This document shows positions 26,587 through 35,791 of a DNA stretch of 64,000 nucleotides, one piece after another (within the stretch, counting starts at the first letter, position 1; each line of letters opens with the position of its first letter). The notes beneath the pieces were generated by a model. That model was given only the letters and a program-made list of their open reading frames with translations, was not told the origin of the DNA and made no database searches. Where the stretch lies: NCBI GenBank assembly GCA_963976795.1, contig CAXBLT010000013.1, forward strand, positions 20,177 to 84,176, given 5' to 3'. The DNA comes from UBA7359 sp963976795. GTDB lineage: Bacteria > Pseudomonadota > Gammaproteobacteria > Eutrophobiales > Eutrophobiaceae. Position numbers and translations under genes: made by a program.

Positions 26587-27549
26587 TTATCTTCGTGATT
26601 TACTACGAAATTGCATATAGGCTGAACGATAGGATGTGTTGTTTAAATATTGAGGTACGACGCTTTCTATAGTAGTCGCCTTAATATTGTAACGCACGAG
26701 ATCATTACACTCACAAACACTGTCTATTTTAGCCGAAAGATAATTGTCTGTTGAAAAGGGCTTGCCCGGCACGAAATCAAAAATGGCGGCCTGAATACGA
26801 GACAAAATATCATTTAATGGAATAATCTTGCGTTTCAGACCTAAGGTTCGCGAAGTGTAATTAACCAGCTCTTTTAGGCTATAAGTTTGCGGGCCGCACA
26901 AGTGGAGTTTTTTATTATAGCTTTCTGGATCTTTTATTGAGCGTGCCATCATTTCAACAACATCCATAACATAAACGGGTGCAAACTTGGTCGCATGACA
27001 TGCTAGCGGGAAAAATAACGGGGACATTTTTAACAGGCTTGCAAAACGATTAAAGAAATTATCCTTTTTACCAAAGATGATGGATGGCCGAAAACTGGTG
27101 ACGTTAATTTCAGTATTATTTGAATGTAATAGGTCTTCCGCTTCACCCTTTGTTCGTAAATAGTGACTCTTGCCGTTTATCGCATCTGCATTCAGGGCAC
27201 TCATTTGTAGAAGTCGTTTAATGCCATTCTGACGACATGCACTTATTAATTTTTCTACCAGTTCAACATGCGCGTGCTTAAAACCTTTACCACTATTTCC
27301 TTTTTCATTGAGTATGCCAACCAGGTTAATGACCGCATCACAGTTGGCAATATGCAGTTTGAGTTTTTCCGGGTCATGAATATCAGTCTGTACTAATTCC
27401 AGACCGGGCAGCACGATGAGATCATCACGATTATATTCGCGGCTACGAGTGAACACTTTTAATTCATAGCCTGCTTGTGATAAGCGATTGCACAATGATT
27501 GGCCGACAAAACCGGTTCCACCCAATACTGCGATGCGTTTAATGGACAT
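26587..27549 (-). CDS. NAD(P)-binding SDR protein, NDUFA9-like
   Basis: About 320 residues, atypical/extended SDR family. The nucleotide-binding motif VLGGTGFVGQSL is at the N-terminus, followed by VINLVGILNEKG and the HLCGPQTYSLKELV segment typical of the complex I NDUFA9-like group. The exact role is unknown (quinone, lipid or sugar nucleotide binding have been proposed for relatives). It overlaps the 3' end of slt by 11 bp. Confidence 0.88.
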   Translation of the reverse strand: MSIKRIAVLGGTGFVGQSLCNRLSQAGYELKVFTRSREYNRDDLIVLPGLELVQTDIHDPEKLKLHIANCDAVINLVGILNEKGNSGKGFKHAHVELVEKLISACRQNGIKRLLQMSALNADAINGKSHYLRTKGEAEDLLHSNNTEINVTSFRPSIIFGKKDNFFNRFASLLKMSPLFFPLACHATKFAPVYVMDVVEMMARSIKDPESYNKKLHLCGPQTYSLKELVNYTSRTLGLKRKIIPLNDILSRIQAAIFDFVPGKPFSTDNYLSAKIDSVCECNDLVRYNIKATTIESVVPQYLNNTSYRSAYMQFRSKSRR

Positions 27550-29578
27550 GTTTGTTATCCGAGATTTTAATTGCAGTACAGCTCAAAGCAGCAGTCAGGT
27601 TATTTTTGTTTGAGGTGACTAATGCCATACGTTGCTTTAACGGTTTGATGCCCGTTTGCAAACGCCAGTCATAAATATTAGCGTAAGTTAAAACACGACG
27701 GACATATTTACGAGTTTCGTTAAATGGGATTTGTTCCACCCAGATATCAGGTTCTTCACAACCTTTATTCGGCAACCATTTTAAAACGCGATGAGGCCCT
27801 GCATTATAGGCAGCGGTAGCCAGGATCATATTTCCGTTAAATTTATCTAGCATTTGTTTCAAATACGCGCTGCCAATCGGGATATTGGTTTCCGCTTGCT
27901 TCAATTTGCTTGTCTTGAATCCTCTTAGACCGATACGTTTTGCAGTATCGCTCCCGGTTCTAGGCATGACTTGCATCAAACCTAGAGCACCAGCAGGCGA
28001 CCTTACGTCTTCGATGAAGGCGCTTTCAGCACGGACTAGCCCATACATCCAGCTTGGATCTAAATTACGTTTCTTCGCGTACTTATTCAGGAGGTCATCA
28101 AACAGGATTGGAAAACGTAACTCCAGATTATCGTAGGCCTTGGCTCTACCCATCGTGAAGATAGCCCGGTTGTGCCAGCCCCATTGTGCTACGACAGCTG
28201 CTGCCATTTGCATTTGATAGCTTGTCATATTATTCAGTGCGTGGTGCCATTCGCGTCGACCGGGGTATTTCATGTTTAGTTTATAGAATTCATAAGCTCG
28301 TTTAATCGCTGGCAGTGATTCGATTCGATTAAATTCCTCCATGTTTTCCGGTAAGGGATGATGGTTCATGTCGTAGGCAACATTAATCCTGTCAGCCGAC
28401 AGGAAACCGTAATAATCACGTTTTTTTGCAAGCGCAGTATAAATTTCTTTTGCCTTATCGGCTTCGCCAGTTTCTTCTAAGGCACGTGCATGCCAATAAC
28501 GCCAGCGCATTTCAGTATCGATATCGGGAACCTGTCCAGCCGTCCATTTTTTTAAGATAGGCCAATCATAATTTGCCAGTGCGGTGCGTAACCGGTAATG
28601 AAATACTTTGTCATTAACATGATGATTATCGATTTTGTCTAACAGTTGTAATGCGAGCTTACTGTTATTGCCTGCTGCGCGAATAGCGAGCGTGCGGTCT
28701 ATCTCTGCCATTTCATCAGGCGTAAAAGCGAATTCTCCTTTCAATGCATCTAGTCGTTTAACTGCTTTGGCAACATCTTGTCTGGCTAAACGTAAAATAC
28801 CATGCGTCAATATTTCTCTGGTAACAGGCGTGTCTTCAAGTTTGGGCTTATAAGTATATTTATAAGGGTTTTGATGTATCTGGATCCATCGTTTCGCAAG
28901 CGCCTTATGTTTTGAATCAAGTCGGTTAGATAAATAATTGACTAAACCAAGCTGATTATTCTGCATCGATAAACGGATTCGTTCCCACACCAATTCATTA
29001 GTCATCAAGTTACTCTTATATAACAATGCAAAAGCCGGATCGCACTGAGATGGAAGAGATTTACCCGCAAGCCAGGTGGTACGAATATCTTCCAGCAGGT
29101 AGGTATTGTCATTTGTGTTGATCCTTGCCTGTAGTTGATAACACTGCATAGTGGTATCCGATTGCGGTGTGTAGTTATCAAGAAAAGTTTGCCAGTGGCC
29201 CCGTTTTATCAAGAGCTTGAGCCAGGCTTTGCGTAAGCCTGCGGCAACAGGGAGGTCATGGTAACGTTTCAAGAAGGTTACAATCTCATCATCTTTAGTC
29301 TTCCAGAGGTGTTTTCGCAGGTATTCGTAGCGCAAATAGGGGTAGAGAGGATAGTTTTTTAGTGTGTTTGCTATCTTGCCGAAGGTCTTATATTGCTTAG
29401 TATCTAATGCTTTTTTTGCAGCTAGATAATCTTTGCGTTGAGATTCAATCGATTTAGCGTAGGTAGGCACGGTTAAGATTGACAAGATAATGACGACAAG
29501 CAGTCTCAGCATTGTTTGCTGCGCTAAGGAAGTCATTGCATGCTTATTCGTCATTCCTGAATTGTCGTTTGTTTGCAT
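27539..29578 (-). CDS. slt: Soluble lytic murein transglycosylase
   Basis: About 679 residues in the longest form. A signal peptide (MLRLLVVIILSILTVPTYA) lies near residues 23-42, so translation may begin at an internal ATG (29554 or later). A long superhelical U-domain of helical repeats is followed by the SLT catalytic domain with Glu in LVRAESAFIEDVRSPAGALGLMQVMP and the later ATAAYNAGPHRV. It cleaves peptidoglycan in the periplasm, forming 1,6-anhydro ends. It is the first gene of the leftward slt-SDR-cca-GDT1 group. Confidence 0.94.
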   Translation of the reverse strand: MQTNDNSGMTNKHAMTSLAQQTMLRLLVVIILSILTVPTYAKSIESQRKDYLAAKKALDTKQYKTFGKIANTLKNYPLYPYLRYEYLRKHLWKTKDDEIVTFLKRYHDLPVAAGLRKAWLKLLIKRGHWQTFLDNYTPQSDTTMQCYQLQARINTNDNTYLLEDIRTTWLAGKSLPSQCDPAFALLYKSNLMTNELVWERIRLSMQNNQLGLVNYLSNRLDSKHKALAKRWIQIHQNPYKYTYKPKLEDTPVTREILTHGILRLARQDVAKAVKRLDALKGEFAFTPDEMAEIDRTLAIRAAGNNSKLALQLLDKIDNHHVNDKVFHYRLRTALANYDWPILKKWTAGQVPDIDTEMRWRYWHARALEETGEADKAKEIYTALAKKRDYYGFLSADRINVAYDMNHHPLPENMEEFNRIESLPAIKRAYEFYKLNMKYPGRREWHHALNNMTSYQMQMAAAVVAQWGWHNRAIFTMGRAKAYDNLELRFPILFDDLLNKYAKKRNLDPSWMYGLVRAESAFIEDVRSPAGALGLMQVMPRTGSDTAKRIGLRGFKTSKLKQAETNIPIGSAYLKQMLDKFNGNMILATAAYNAGPHRVLKWLPNKGCEEPDIWVEQIPFNETRKYVRRVLTYANIYDWRLQTGIKPLKQRMALVTSNKNNLTAALSCTAIKISDNKHVH

Positions 29579-29762
29579 TGATTGTATTTAAAATTAGCAT
29601 TAAAAATTGTCTATATTTAACAATAAGTTCGCAATATTTTGCGTAAAAAAAGTTAATATAACAGGTCTAATTGTTTGCAGTTAATGTGCCGTTTCGTATG
29701 AACAGTTTAAGGTATAACATACCTTACCCGTACCTTATCAATCATTCACGATAAAATAAGCC

Positions 29763-30569
29763 ATGCTCGCTGAAATTACACTACAAGTAATCATTTTTTA
29801 CGCTTTAGCCGGGATTTTTGCCGGACTGATTGGCGGTATGATCGGTTTAAGTGGAGGCGTCATTATTGTTCCCGTTTTACATTTCCTGTTTATCCAACAA
29901 GGATTCCCGCTGGAAATACTCATGCAACTGGCGGTAACGACGTCATTGGCAACGATTATTGTGACATCTTCCTCAGCCACTTATGTACACCACAAAAAAA
30001 GCGCTGTGCTATGGCCGATAGTAAAACGCCTTGCCCCTGGCTTGTTAATAGGTGCTTGCCTGGGTGCTATGGTCGCTGATTATGTTTCGAGTACTGTTCT
30101 GAGGACGATCTTTGGCGTGTTTGAGATATTGGTCGGTTTTCAAATATGGTTGGATTTAAAACCTAAGGCACATTCAGTCTTACCCGGAACATCGGGACTG
30201 GTGGGGTCTGGTGTCGGTATTGGTTTACTTTCAACCTTGATGGGAATTGGAGGGGGGACTCTGACGGTGCCATTTTTACTGTGGTGTAATGTCAATATGA
30301 GAAATGCCGTAGCAGTCTCATCCGCATGTGGGTTTCCGATAGCGGTCGCCGCAACAATTGCGTTGATTGTTGCCGGCTGGGATGAGCAGGCTGTCCCGAC
30401 ACATTCTTTGGGTTATTTGTATTGGCCCGCCGCACTCATTATTAGTGCGATGACAATTTTTTCAGCGCCTGCAGGTGCACGTTTGGCACACTATCTTCCC
30501 ATCGTTACTTTAAAACGTGTTTTTGCTGTTGTCTTGGTGATAGTCGGCATACGGATGCTGATCTCGTGA
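29763..30569 (+). CDS. TauE/SafE-family sulfite/sulfonate exporter-like permease
   Basis: About 268 residues with about eight membrane segments. The duplicated family motif is visible: GLIGGMIGLSGGVIIVPVL in the first half and GIGGGTLTVPFLLW in the second. Family members move sulfite, sulfoacetate or related anions; substrate here is unknown. The next gene encodes a CULT-domain protein 40 bp downstream on the same strand. Confidence 0.92.
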   Translation: MLAEITLQVIIFYALAGIFAGLIGGMIGLSGGVIIVPVLHFLFIQQGFPLEILMQLAVTTSLATIIVTSSSATYVHHKKSAVLWPIVKRLAPGLLIGACLGAMVADYVSSTVLRTIFGVFEILVGFQIWLDLKPKAHSVLPGTSGLVGSGVGIGLLSTLMGIGGGTLTVPFLLWCNVNMRNAVAVSSACGFPIAVAATIALIVAGWDEQAVPTHSLGYLYWPAALIISAMTIFSAPAGARLAHYLPIVTLKRVFAVVLVIVGIRMLIS

Positions 30570-30609
30570 ATGCGTATAAAGAACGGTATGTTATCTAAGG
30601 GGCGAAGTC

Positions 30610-31011
30610 GTGGAGCTTGTTTGGGGTCAATACGGTTTTAAAAAAACAGATATACAAACTGAAAAAAAAACAAGTCAAGAAATTAAAACTGATGAAAGTG
30701 CGGAAGAGATTAAAAAACTGTTTTGTAATTTCTGTAGCAATTTCATTACGGCGCTAGATGCAGCTATCGCCATCAATGATGCGCACGTTCATACTTTTTC
30801 TAATCCCGCTGGGTATACCTACACGGTTCATTGCTTTCAATCGGCACCTGGATGCCTGACTCTCGGAGAGTGTACCGGTGAGCATACCTGGTTTAATGGC
30901 TATGAATGGCAAATAGCAGTCTGTCATTCATGTAAAGAACAGCTCGGCTGGTTGTTTTCTAAAGACCAACAGTTTTATGCACTAATTGCTGATCGACTAA
31001 GATTGGCTTAG
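30610..31011 (+). CDS. Cereblon-like CULT-domain protein
   Basis: About 133 residues from a GTG start preceded by an AAGGGG ribosome site. Apart from a charged N-terminal stretch (to residue 35), the whole protein fits the CULT fold: zinc-binding pairs Cys39/Cys42 (CNFC) and Cys105/Cys108 (CHSC), and aromatic cage residues Trp94, Trp100, Trp114 with Phe116. The spacing (6, 14, 2) equals that of human cereblon Trp380, Trp386, Trp400 and Phe402, where cyclic imides such as thalidomide bind. Single-domain bacterial CULT proteins are known, but their physiological ligand is not settled. There is no signal peptide. Confidence 0.88.
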   Translation: MELVWGQYGFKKTDIQTEKKTSQEIKTDESAEEIKKLFCNFCSNFITALDAAIAINDAHVHTFSNPAGYTYTVHCFQSAPGCLTLGECTGEHTWFNGYEWQIAVCHSCKEQLGWLFSKDQQFYALIADRLRLA

Positions 31012-31017
31012 CCGGGG

Positions 31018-31461
31018 TTATTTCAATTCAGGTTTATAGAGAAAGCCAAGAAAAAAAGAAACAACAATAAAAAATAATGAAAGGTAGAGATCGGTAACGA
31101 GGATGTAGAGGACCAAGCCAAGCATTGCGGGTAGATTGCACAAAGACATCCCGATGACGATGTAAGTAATATAGGATTGCAAATCGGTTGGGGTGTTATC
31201 AATACCGAGCTGAATATTGTCTCTGATTTTATGTTGATGACGTTTAAACCGACCTAGCAGTATTAATGCTAACGGAATACTTAATACACAAATGCCGCTT
31301 AGAATATTTTTCAGCTCAGGCAAGGCAGGTTCTAATAGTCGTAACTTGTCCATATAAAAAATAGCAATTAGAAACATCGGTGAGCTAGCGAGCATACCAA
31401 ACCAAAGTATTTTGCTGATGTTTATAATATGCGCTACGTTTAATTGTTGTGGTTTATTCAT
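31018..31461 (-). CDS. Integral membrane protein of unknown function
   Basis: About 147 residues with four predicted membrane segments (for example IVIGMSLCNLPAMLGLVLYI, then FIVVSFFLGFL). The ATG at 31461 keeps the gene clear of divergent yjbQ, which starts at 31506. I recognise no family. Its end lies 6 bp from the convergent CULT-domain gene. Confidence 0.7.
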   Translation of the reverse strand: MNKPQQLNVAHIINISKILWFGMLASSPMFLIAIFYMDKLRLLEPALPELKNILSGICVLSIPLALILLGRFKRHQHKIRDNIQLGIDNTPTDLQSYITYIVIGMSLCNLPAMLGLVLYILVTDLYLSLFFIVVSFFLGFLYKPELK

Positions 31462-31505
31462 AATATTTAATCGATTAAATAAAGATAATTTCAGGTATTT
31501 ATAAC

Positions 31506-31925
31506 ATGTCGATATTTCAAAAAACACTCAGTTTTAATACTCAAGGAAGACAGGTATACGAATTCACAAAAGATGTACAACGGTTTGTTACTGAAAGCGG
31601 TGTGCATATCGGTCTATGTCATCTATTTATCCAGCATACCAGCGCTTCTTTAATGTTATGTGAGAATGCCGACCCCGATGTAAGGATAGATCTTGAAACC
31701 TTTATGCAAAGTGTTGCGCCGGACGGCGATCCTATGTTCTGTCATACCACAGAAGGACCAGACGATATGCCAGCGCATATTCGTACTTTAATAACCAATG
31801 TAAGCTTGACTATTCCCATTACAGACTCAAGGTGTCAGTTGGGGACTTGGCAGGGGATTTATTTATGGGAACATCGCACCCATTCACACAGTCGTAATGT
31901 CATCATAACGATTAATGGTGAATAG
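31506..31925 (+). CDS. yjbQ: YjbQ/UPF0047 family protein
   Basis: About 139 residues, the family length. Typical motifs: CHLFIQHTSASLMLCENADPDV, TEGPDDMPAHIR, LGTWQGIYLWEHR and the C-terminal HSRNVIITING. The family has weak thiamine-phosphate-synthase-like activity in some members, but the true role is unknown. Its stop lies 2 bp before a large inverted-repeat structure. Confidence 0.93.
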   Translation: MSIFQKTLSFNTQGRQVYEFTKDVQRFVTESGVHIGLCHLFIQHTSASLMLCENADPDVRIDLETFMQSVAPDGDPMFCHTTEGPDDMPAHIRTLITNVSLTIPITDSRCQLGTWQGIYLWEHRTHSHSRNVIITINGE

Positions 31926-32013
31926 AATCCTGGACTCCGCAGTAGAACGTCTTGGAGCAATTAACGTGCAATTTCTTTTTAACAAAACAGCAAGTTTTAA
32001 ACTAAACTTTTAA

Positions 32014-32131
32014 TTAAGGAACCTCTGATCAAGTCATTCTCGTGAAAACGGGAACCCAGTAAGCAATTGAAATCGTTAGACTCCCTCTTTCGAGGGAGTG
32101 ACAAAAAGTAATTTAATCAGAGGTTCCTTAA
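32014..32131. repeat. MITE-like palindromic element, family 2
   Basis: A 118-bp element bounded by 19-bp inverted repeats with one mismatch (32014-32032 and 32113-32131; ends TTAAGGAACCTCTGAT). An internal hairpin ACTCCCTC...GAGGGAGT lies at about 32080-32100. It has no reading frame. This resembles the small repeats dispersed in many gammaproteobacterial genomes, but only one copy is in this window. Confidence 0.75.
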
Positions 32132-32183
32132 ATATGACTGCCTGCTTTACAGCACGCCCAAAAAGACATATCACTTGTCAGCA

Positions 32184-32216
32184 AATCACAGCCATAGAAT
32201 TACTATGGCTGTGATT
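32184..32216. repeat. Perfect 14-bp stem hairpin
   Basis: AATCACAGCCATAG is followed by a five-base loop and its exact reverse complement. There is no T tract directly after it, so a rho-independent terminator is unlikely on the plus strand. It lies inside the 352-bp inverted-repeat structure. Confidence 0.65.
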
Positions 32217-32282
32217 CTAGACAGCGTGTTATGCTTTTTTGAACGCACTCTAAAACAGGTTCTACTTCGGAGTACAGGATAA

Positions 32283-32567
32283 ATGGCAAAGGCAATCTGG
32301 AATGGCGCAGTATTGGCGGAGAGCGAGCGTTACGAAACAGTGGAAGGTAATATCTACTTTCCGGCAGCGTCAATTAACAAAGAATACTTTAGCGATAGTG
32401 ATACCCACTCAAGCTGTTTCTGGAAAGGCAAGGCGAGTTATTATGATGTGGAAGTAAATGGAAAAATAAACAAAGATGCGGCCTGGTATTATCCCGAACC
32501 AAAATCAAAAGCAGAAAACATTAAAAATTATGTGGCATTTTGGAAAGGGGTTGAAGTAGTAGAGTAA
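32283..32567 (+). CDS. DUF427 domain protein
   Basis: About 94 residues covering one DUF427 domain: AIWNGAVLAESERYETVEGNIYFP at the N-terminus, the SSCFWKGKASYYDVEVNGK core and AWYYPEPKSKAENIKNYVAFW near the end. The family's function is not established. It is isolated between repeat DNA and a convergent OLD-family nuclease gene. Confidence 0.92.
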   Translation: MAKAIWNGAVLAESERYETVEGNIYFPAASINKEYFSDSDTHSSCFWKGKASYYDVEVNGKINKDAAWYYPEPKSKAENIKNYVAFWKGVEVVE

Positions 32568-32642
32568 TGCCTCAAACAGCATAGCGCGAGTAGCACGTCC
32601 GAGCAGCTTGCTGTGTCTGGTTTGACTTGTTGGAAATGCCAA

Positions 32643-34433
32643 TCACTGAAATATTTCTAAAATTATATTATTAACTTCTTCGGAAATATTTTTCGGCTCA
32701 GAAAAAAAATGATGTGCCTTATATTGGTCTTTAAGGTGGTGATCTATCCCAAGCGAAGCTTCTAATTTAACTGGAAAAGTAATCACTGGGTTACCACTAG
32801 CTAACTCAGTAATCGAATTGTTAGTTTTTGTATGAGTATCAATATCATTTTGGGTCATACTTTCTAGCAAATCCAAATCATGTAAAACTGTGTAAGACAT
32901 TCCAAATTCATTCGCAACCCTTTGAAAAAAAGGTATTGCATCCTTGCCCCCTGCGACCAAGATGCTCCAACTAAGCTCTTCTACTCTATTTCGAATTAAT
33001 CCTTTACTCTGCAGGACTGAATTCACTGCAATCAAATCTTCTGGACCCTCCACAATTAAAATTCTATTTGCAAAAAATATCTCATTTACCGATGGGTTGA
33101 ATCTAGCCAAACCCTTAAAAACCTTTGCATCGCTAAGTTTCTCGATCTCTCCACCGGTTGCTGTTTTGATTTTTGTTCCTATCTCTACTGACGGTTTAGA
33201 TACCAAACCTATATTTTGGTAGTTATATGCATCTACAAATATTGGGGAGTGAGTTGTATACAGAACTTGGTCACTACCACTAAATTCCACCATTACGTCG
33301 TAGAAAAGTTTTGATAATTGGGGGTGTATATAGAGTTCTGGTTCTTCAATTGCCAAAATTATAGTGTTTTGATTTTCCTCACCGCTTTCTCTCTCAATAT
33401 CTATAAGAGTTTTAAGTAAGGAAAATACTATACAACGTTGCAAGCCATGTCCTTTGGATAAAACATCAGTCTCTATACCATCATTAACTGATAATGAGAC
33501 TCCTCCAGAGAATATCTCCTGAACTTCAGTAACAGAGATGGCTAGGGAAACGTTACTTACAGAGGGCATAAGCTGTTTTAATAAACCAGTAATCTGTTGC
33601 TCTATGTCTCCAAGGGCTTCCAACCTATTTTGACCTTCTGGTTGGTCTATCGCATTTAGCAATCTATGTACATTTGCCAACGACTCCTCAATCTCAATAA
33701 ACCTCGGATCATTTTTTAAAATTCTCTCGGAGAGCTCCCCCATCAACCTCCTGAATGTTGACGAACTTTGTCTTTTGTCAATTTCATCTGAATAATCTGT
33801 TATAGCTGGCAATAAATAAAAAGATGGAAGTGAAGCTACAACATTGCTTTGTAAACCCAATGCATGGGTTCCACTTAAGTCGGGCTCATTAAATTCGATA
33901 TCAGTTTCAAGTAAATACCTTTCTAATGCTTTGGTATAGATGGTTTTTCCACTTTTATCCTCCGGGTAGAAGTAATCAGGCAACCCAGTTTCTTTAGCTA
34001 TATCTACCCACTTTGGTCTTTGGCCATGCTGCTCTAATATTTGGGCAATAGATAGAAACCATTCCTTTGGTGCTGCCTCATAGCCGTGATACTCGCTTTT
34101 TATTCTCATCCCTGAAGCCGTTTCAGCTTCTTCTATCCATATATGCTTTTCTAGTATTAGTTTTCCGTTCGCAAGATATTTTTTCCAACGTTTACTTTCA
34201 TCGTCATTAAGGTTATCAAAGGATATTTTTATAATTATCGGGGAGCTGGCATCAAAAAAGTCTTCTTTCTTAAGCCCTCCTGCACCGCCGCTAATGAAGG
34301 CATCTATAGACTTGATGAGGTTTGATTTTCCTGAGTTATTTTCACCGACTAGAGAAAACAAGCTTTGAATTGGAACATTTCCACTATCAACAATAGAACG
34401 TAAATTATTAATGGAAAGCTCCTGAATTTTCAC
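32643..34433 (-). CDS. OLD-family ATPase with TOPRIM nuclease domain
   Basis: About 596 residues. N-terminal ABC-type ATPase: Walker A GENNSGKSN at residues 30-38, Walker B LAIEEPELYIHP near residue 360, switch His in YTTHSP. C-terminal TOPRIM domain: Glu in LIVEGPEDLIAV near residue 461 and the DLD motif in TVLHDLDLL near 518. OLD (overcoming lysogenisation defect) proteins are nucleases, and several act in phage defence. No helicase partner of the GajB type is next to it, so it reads as a stand-alone class 1 OLD protein. It is flanked by housekeeping genes and repeats, which suggests an acquired gene. Confidence 0.87.
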   Translation of the reverse strand: MKIQELSINNLRSIVDSGNVPIQSLFSLVGENNSGKSNLIKSIDAFISGGAGGLKKEDFFDASSPIIIKISFDNLNDDESKRWKKYLANGKLILEKHIWIEEAETASGMRIKSEYHGYEAAPKEWFLSIAQILEQHGQRPKWVDIAKETGLPDYFYPEDKSGKTIYTKALERYLLETDIEFNEPDLSGTHALGLQSNVVASLPSFYLLPAITDYSDEIDKRQSSSTFRRLMGELSERILKNDPRFIEIEESLANVHRLLNAIDQPEGQNRLEALGDIEQQITGLLKQLMPSVSNVSLAISVTEVQEIFSGGVSLSVNDGIETDVLSKGHGLQRCIVFSLLKTLIDIERESGEENQNTIILAIEEPELYIHPQLSKLFYDVMVEFSGSDQVLYTTHSPIFVDAYNYQNIGLVSKPSVEIGTKIKTATGGEIEKLSDAKVFKGLARFNPSVNEIFFANRILIVEGPEDLIAVNSVLQSKGLIRNRVEELSWSILVAGGKDAIPFFQRVANEFGMSYTVLHDLDLLESMTQNDIDTHTKTNNSITELASGNPVITFPVKLEASLGIDHHLKDQYKAHHFFSEPKNISEEVNNIILEIFQ

Positions 34434-34683
34434 CGCTTCCTCCTTAGCCTTCTAACAGTGTGTTAATGGGGAAAGGCCCTCATTAACAATATTATCGGGC
34501 TTCCCGTGTAATTGATTAGGGATGTTGGCAATATTTTGATAAGTCCTTGTTTTTTCATTCTTTGTCCATAATGTCAATTTATCGTTTTCTATTACACAGG
34601 AAGTACGCTTTTTAATTATTGATTGATGATGTTTTTATTAAAGTAGTTGTTTGATTTGAAAGCAAGTATAACTTTTAACAAAG

Positions 34684-35766
34684 TTACGGTTTTGCTCCCA
34701 ATTGCATCGCTCTTTCCTTTCTTTTGTTGAGGTCATCTTGATTTTTATCCCAGCCTTGGCAATGCGTCATGATGATACTGCTTAAGGCTTGTATATGTTC
34801 ATCATCATCATTCAATGCGGGGATATAAGAGAATGTCTCGCCACCGGCTTCAGTGAAGAACGCTCTGTTTTGCATATCGATCTCTTCTAATGTTTCAAGA
34901 CAGTCTGCTGAGAAACCGGGGCAAACTATTTGCACATGTTTCGTCCCTTGGTGGGCAAGTTTTTTTAATGTGATATCAGTATAAGGTTCTAACCATTTTC
35001 GTGGGCCAAAGCGAGACTGGAATGTGAGTTGCCATTCGTCTTCTTTAAGTTCGAGTTTTTCTGCGACCAGTCTTGCGGTTTTATGACACTCACAATGATA
35101 AGGGTCACCTGCCAGAAAATAATCTTGAGGGAGTCCATGAAATGAAAAGAGTAACTTTTCTGGTTTAGTGTGAGTTTGCCAATAGTTGTTGATGCTATTG
35201 GCCAATGCAGTGATGTAATCTGAATTATCGTGGTAATGATTAATCATTCTTAATTCAGGAATCCAGCGCCAGGTTTTTAATACATCGGCAGCGGCATCGA
35301 ATGTTGATGCGGTTGTTGCTGCTGAATATTGCGGATATAGCGGGAAGATTAAAACACGGTTGGCATTCGCGCTACGCAACTTTTCTAAACCAGACTCTAT
35401 TGATGGATTACCGTAACGCATAGCTAATTCAACTTTTACATTTCCAGAAAAACGTTTTTCAATTTCAGTTCTAATTGCATCGGCTTGTTTGATAGAGGTA
35501 TCGAGCAGGGGGGAGCCATCTTTTGACCATACTTTCTTATACGCTTCTGCTGATCGTTTTGGACGAGTACGCAGAATGATGCAATGTAATACAAACCACC
35601 ATAATAATTTTGGCACTTCTATCACACGCGGATCGGAAAGGAACTCAGCCAAATATTGTCGTACCGAAGCAGCAGTTGGTGCATCAGGGGTTCCAAGGTT
35701 GGTGATCAGGACACCGGTACAGCTTTCGCTGTCATGTTTATATTCTGGATTACCTTTATACTTCAT
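34684..35766 (-). CDS. hemH: Ferrochelatase
   Basis: About 360 residues. Family motifs: TGVLITNLGTPDAP at the N-terminus, RYGNPSIESGLEKL, LLFSFHGLPQDYF (metal-site His) and the late GFSADCLETLEEIDM with the conserved Glu. It inserts ferrous iron into protoporphyrin IX, the last step of haem synthesis. The ATG at 35766 is chosen because a longer frame to 35835 would cross into the divergent cupin gene. Confidence 0.96.
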   Translation of the reverse strand: MKYKGNPEYKHDSESCTGVLITNLGTPDAPTAASVRQYLAEFLSDPRVIEVPKLLWWFVLHCIILRTRPKRSAEAYKKVWSKDGSPLLDTSIKQADAIRTEIEKRFSGNVKVELAMRYGNPSIESGLEKLRSANANRVLIFPLYPQYSAATTASTFDAAADVLKTWRWIPELRMINHYHDNSDYITALANSINNYWQTHTKPEKLLFSFHGLPQDYFLAGDPYHCECHKTARLVAEKLELKEDEWQLTFQSRFGPRKWLEPYTDITLKKLAHQGTKHVQIVCPGFSADCLETLEEIDMQNRAFFTEAGGETFSYIPALNDDDEHIQALSSIIMTHCQGWDKNQDDLNKRKERAMQLGAKP

Positions 35767-35791
35767 AACACCATTTATATAGGAGTCGAGA

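Larger units (their letters stand above)
31928..32279. repeat. 352-bp inverted-repeat structure filling the yjbQ-DUF427 gap
   Basis: The ends are 21-bp inverted repeats matching at 19 positions (31928-31948 and 32259-32279; core ACTCCG.AGTAGAAC on one strand). They span almost the entire 357-bp intergenic region and enclose a smaller MITE-like repeat (32014-32131) and a 14-bp stem hairpin (32184-32216). The right end contributes AGGA, the likely ribosome site of the DUF427 gene. There is no coding capacity. It could be a mobile element remnant or a structured RNA. Confidence 0.6.

Noticed and set aside
32568..32642. Possible integron attC-like palindrome after the DUF427 gene (CAAAC...GTTTG arms).
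   Set aside because: The core GTTRRRY and inverse core do not fit, and there is no integrase or other cassette nearby.
32643..34433. Complete Gabija (GajA-GajB) defence system.
   Set aside because: Only the GajA-like gene is present; neighbours are hemH and DUF427, and no UvrD-type helicase is found.
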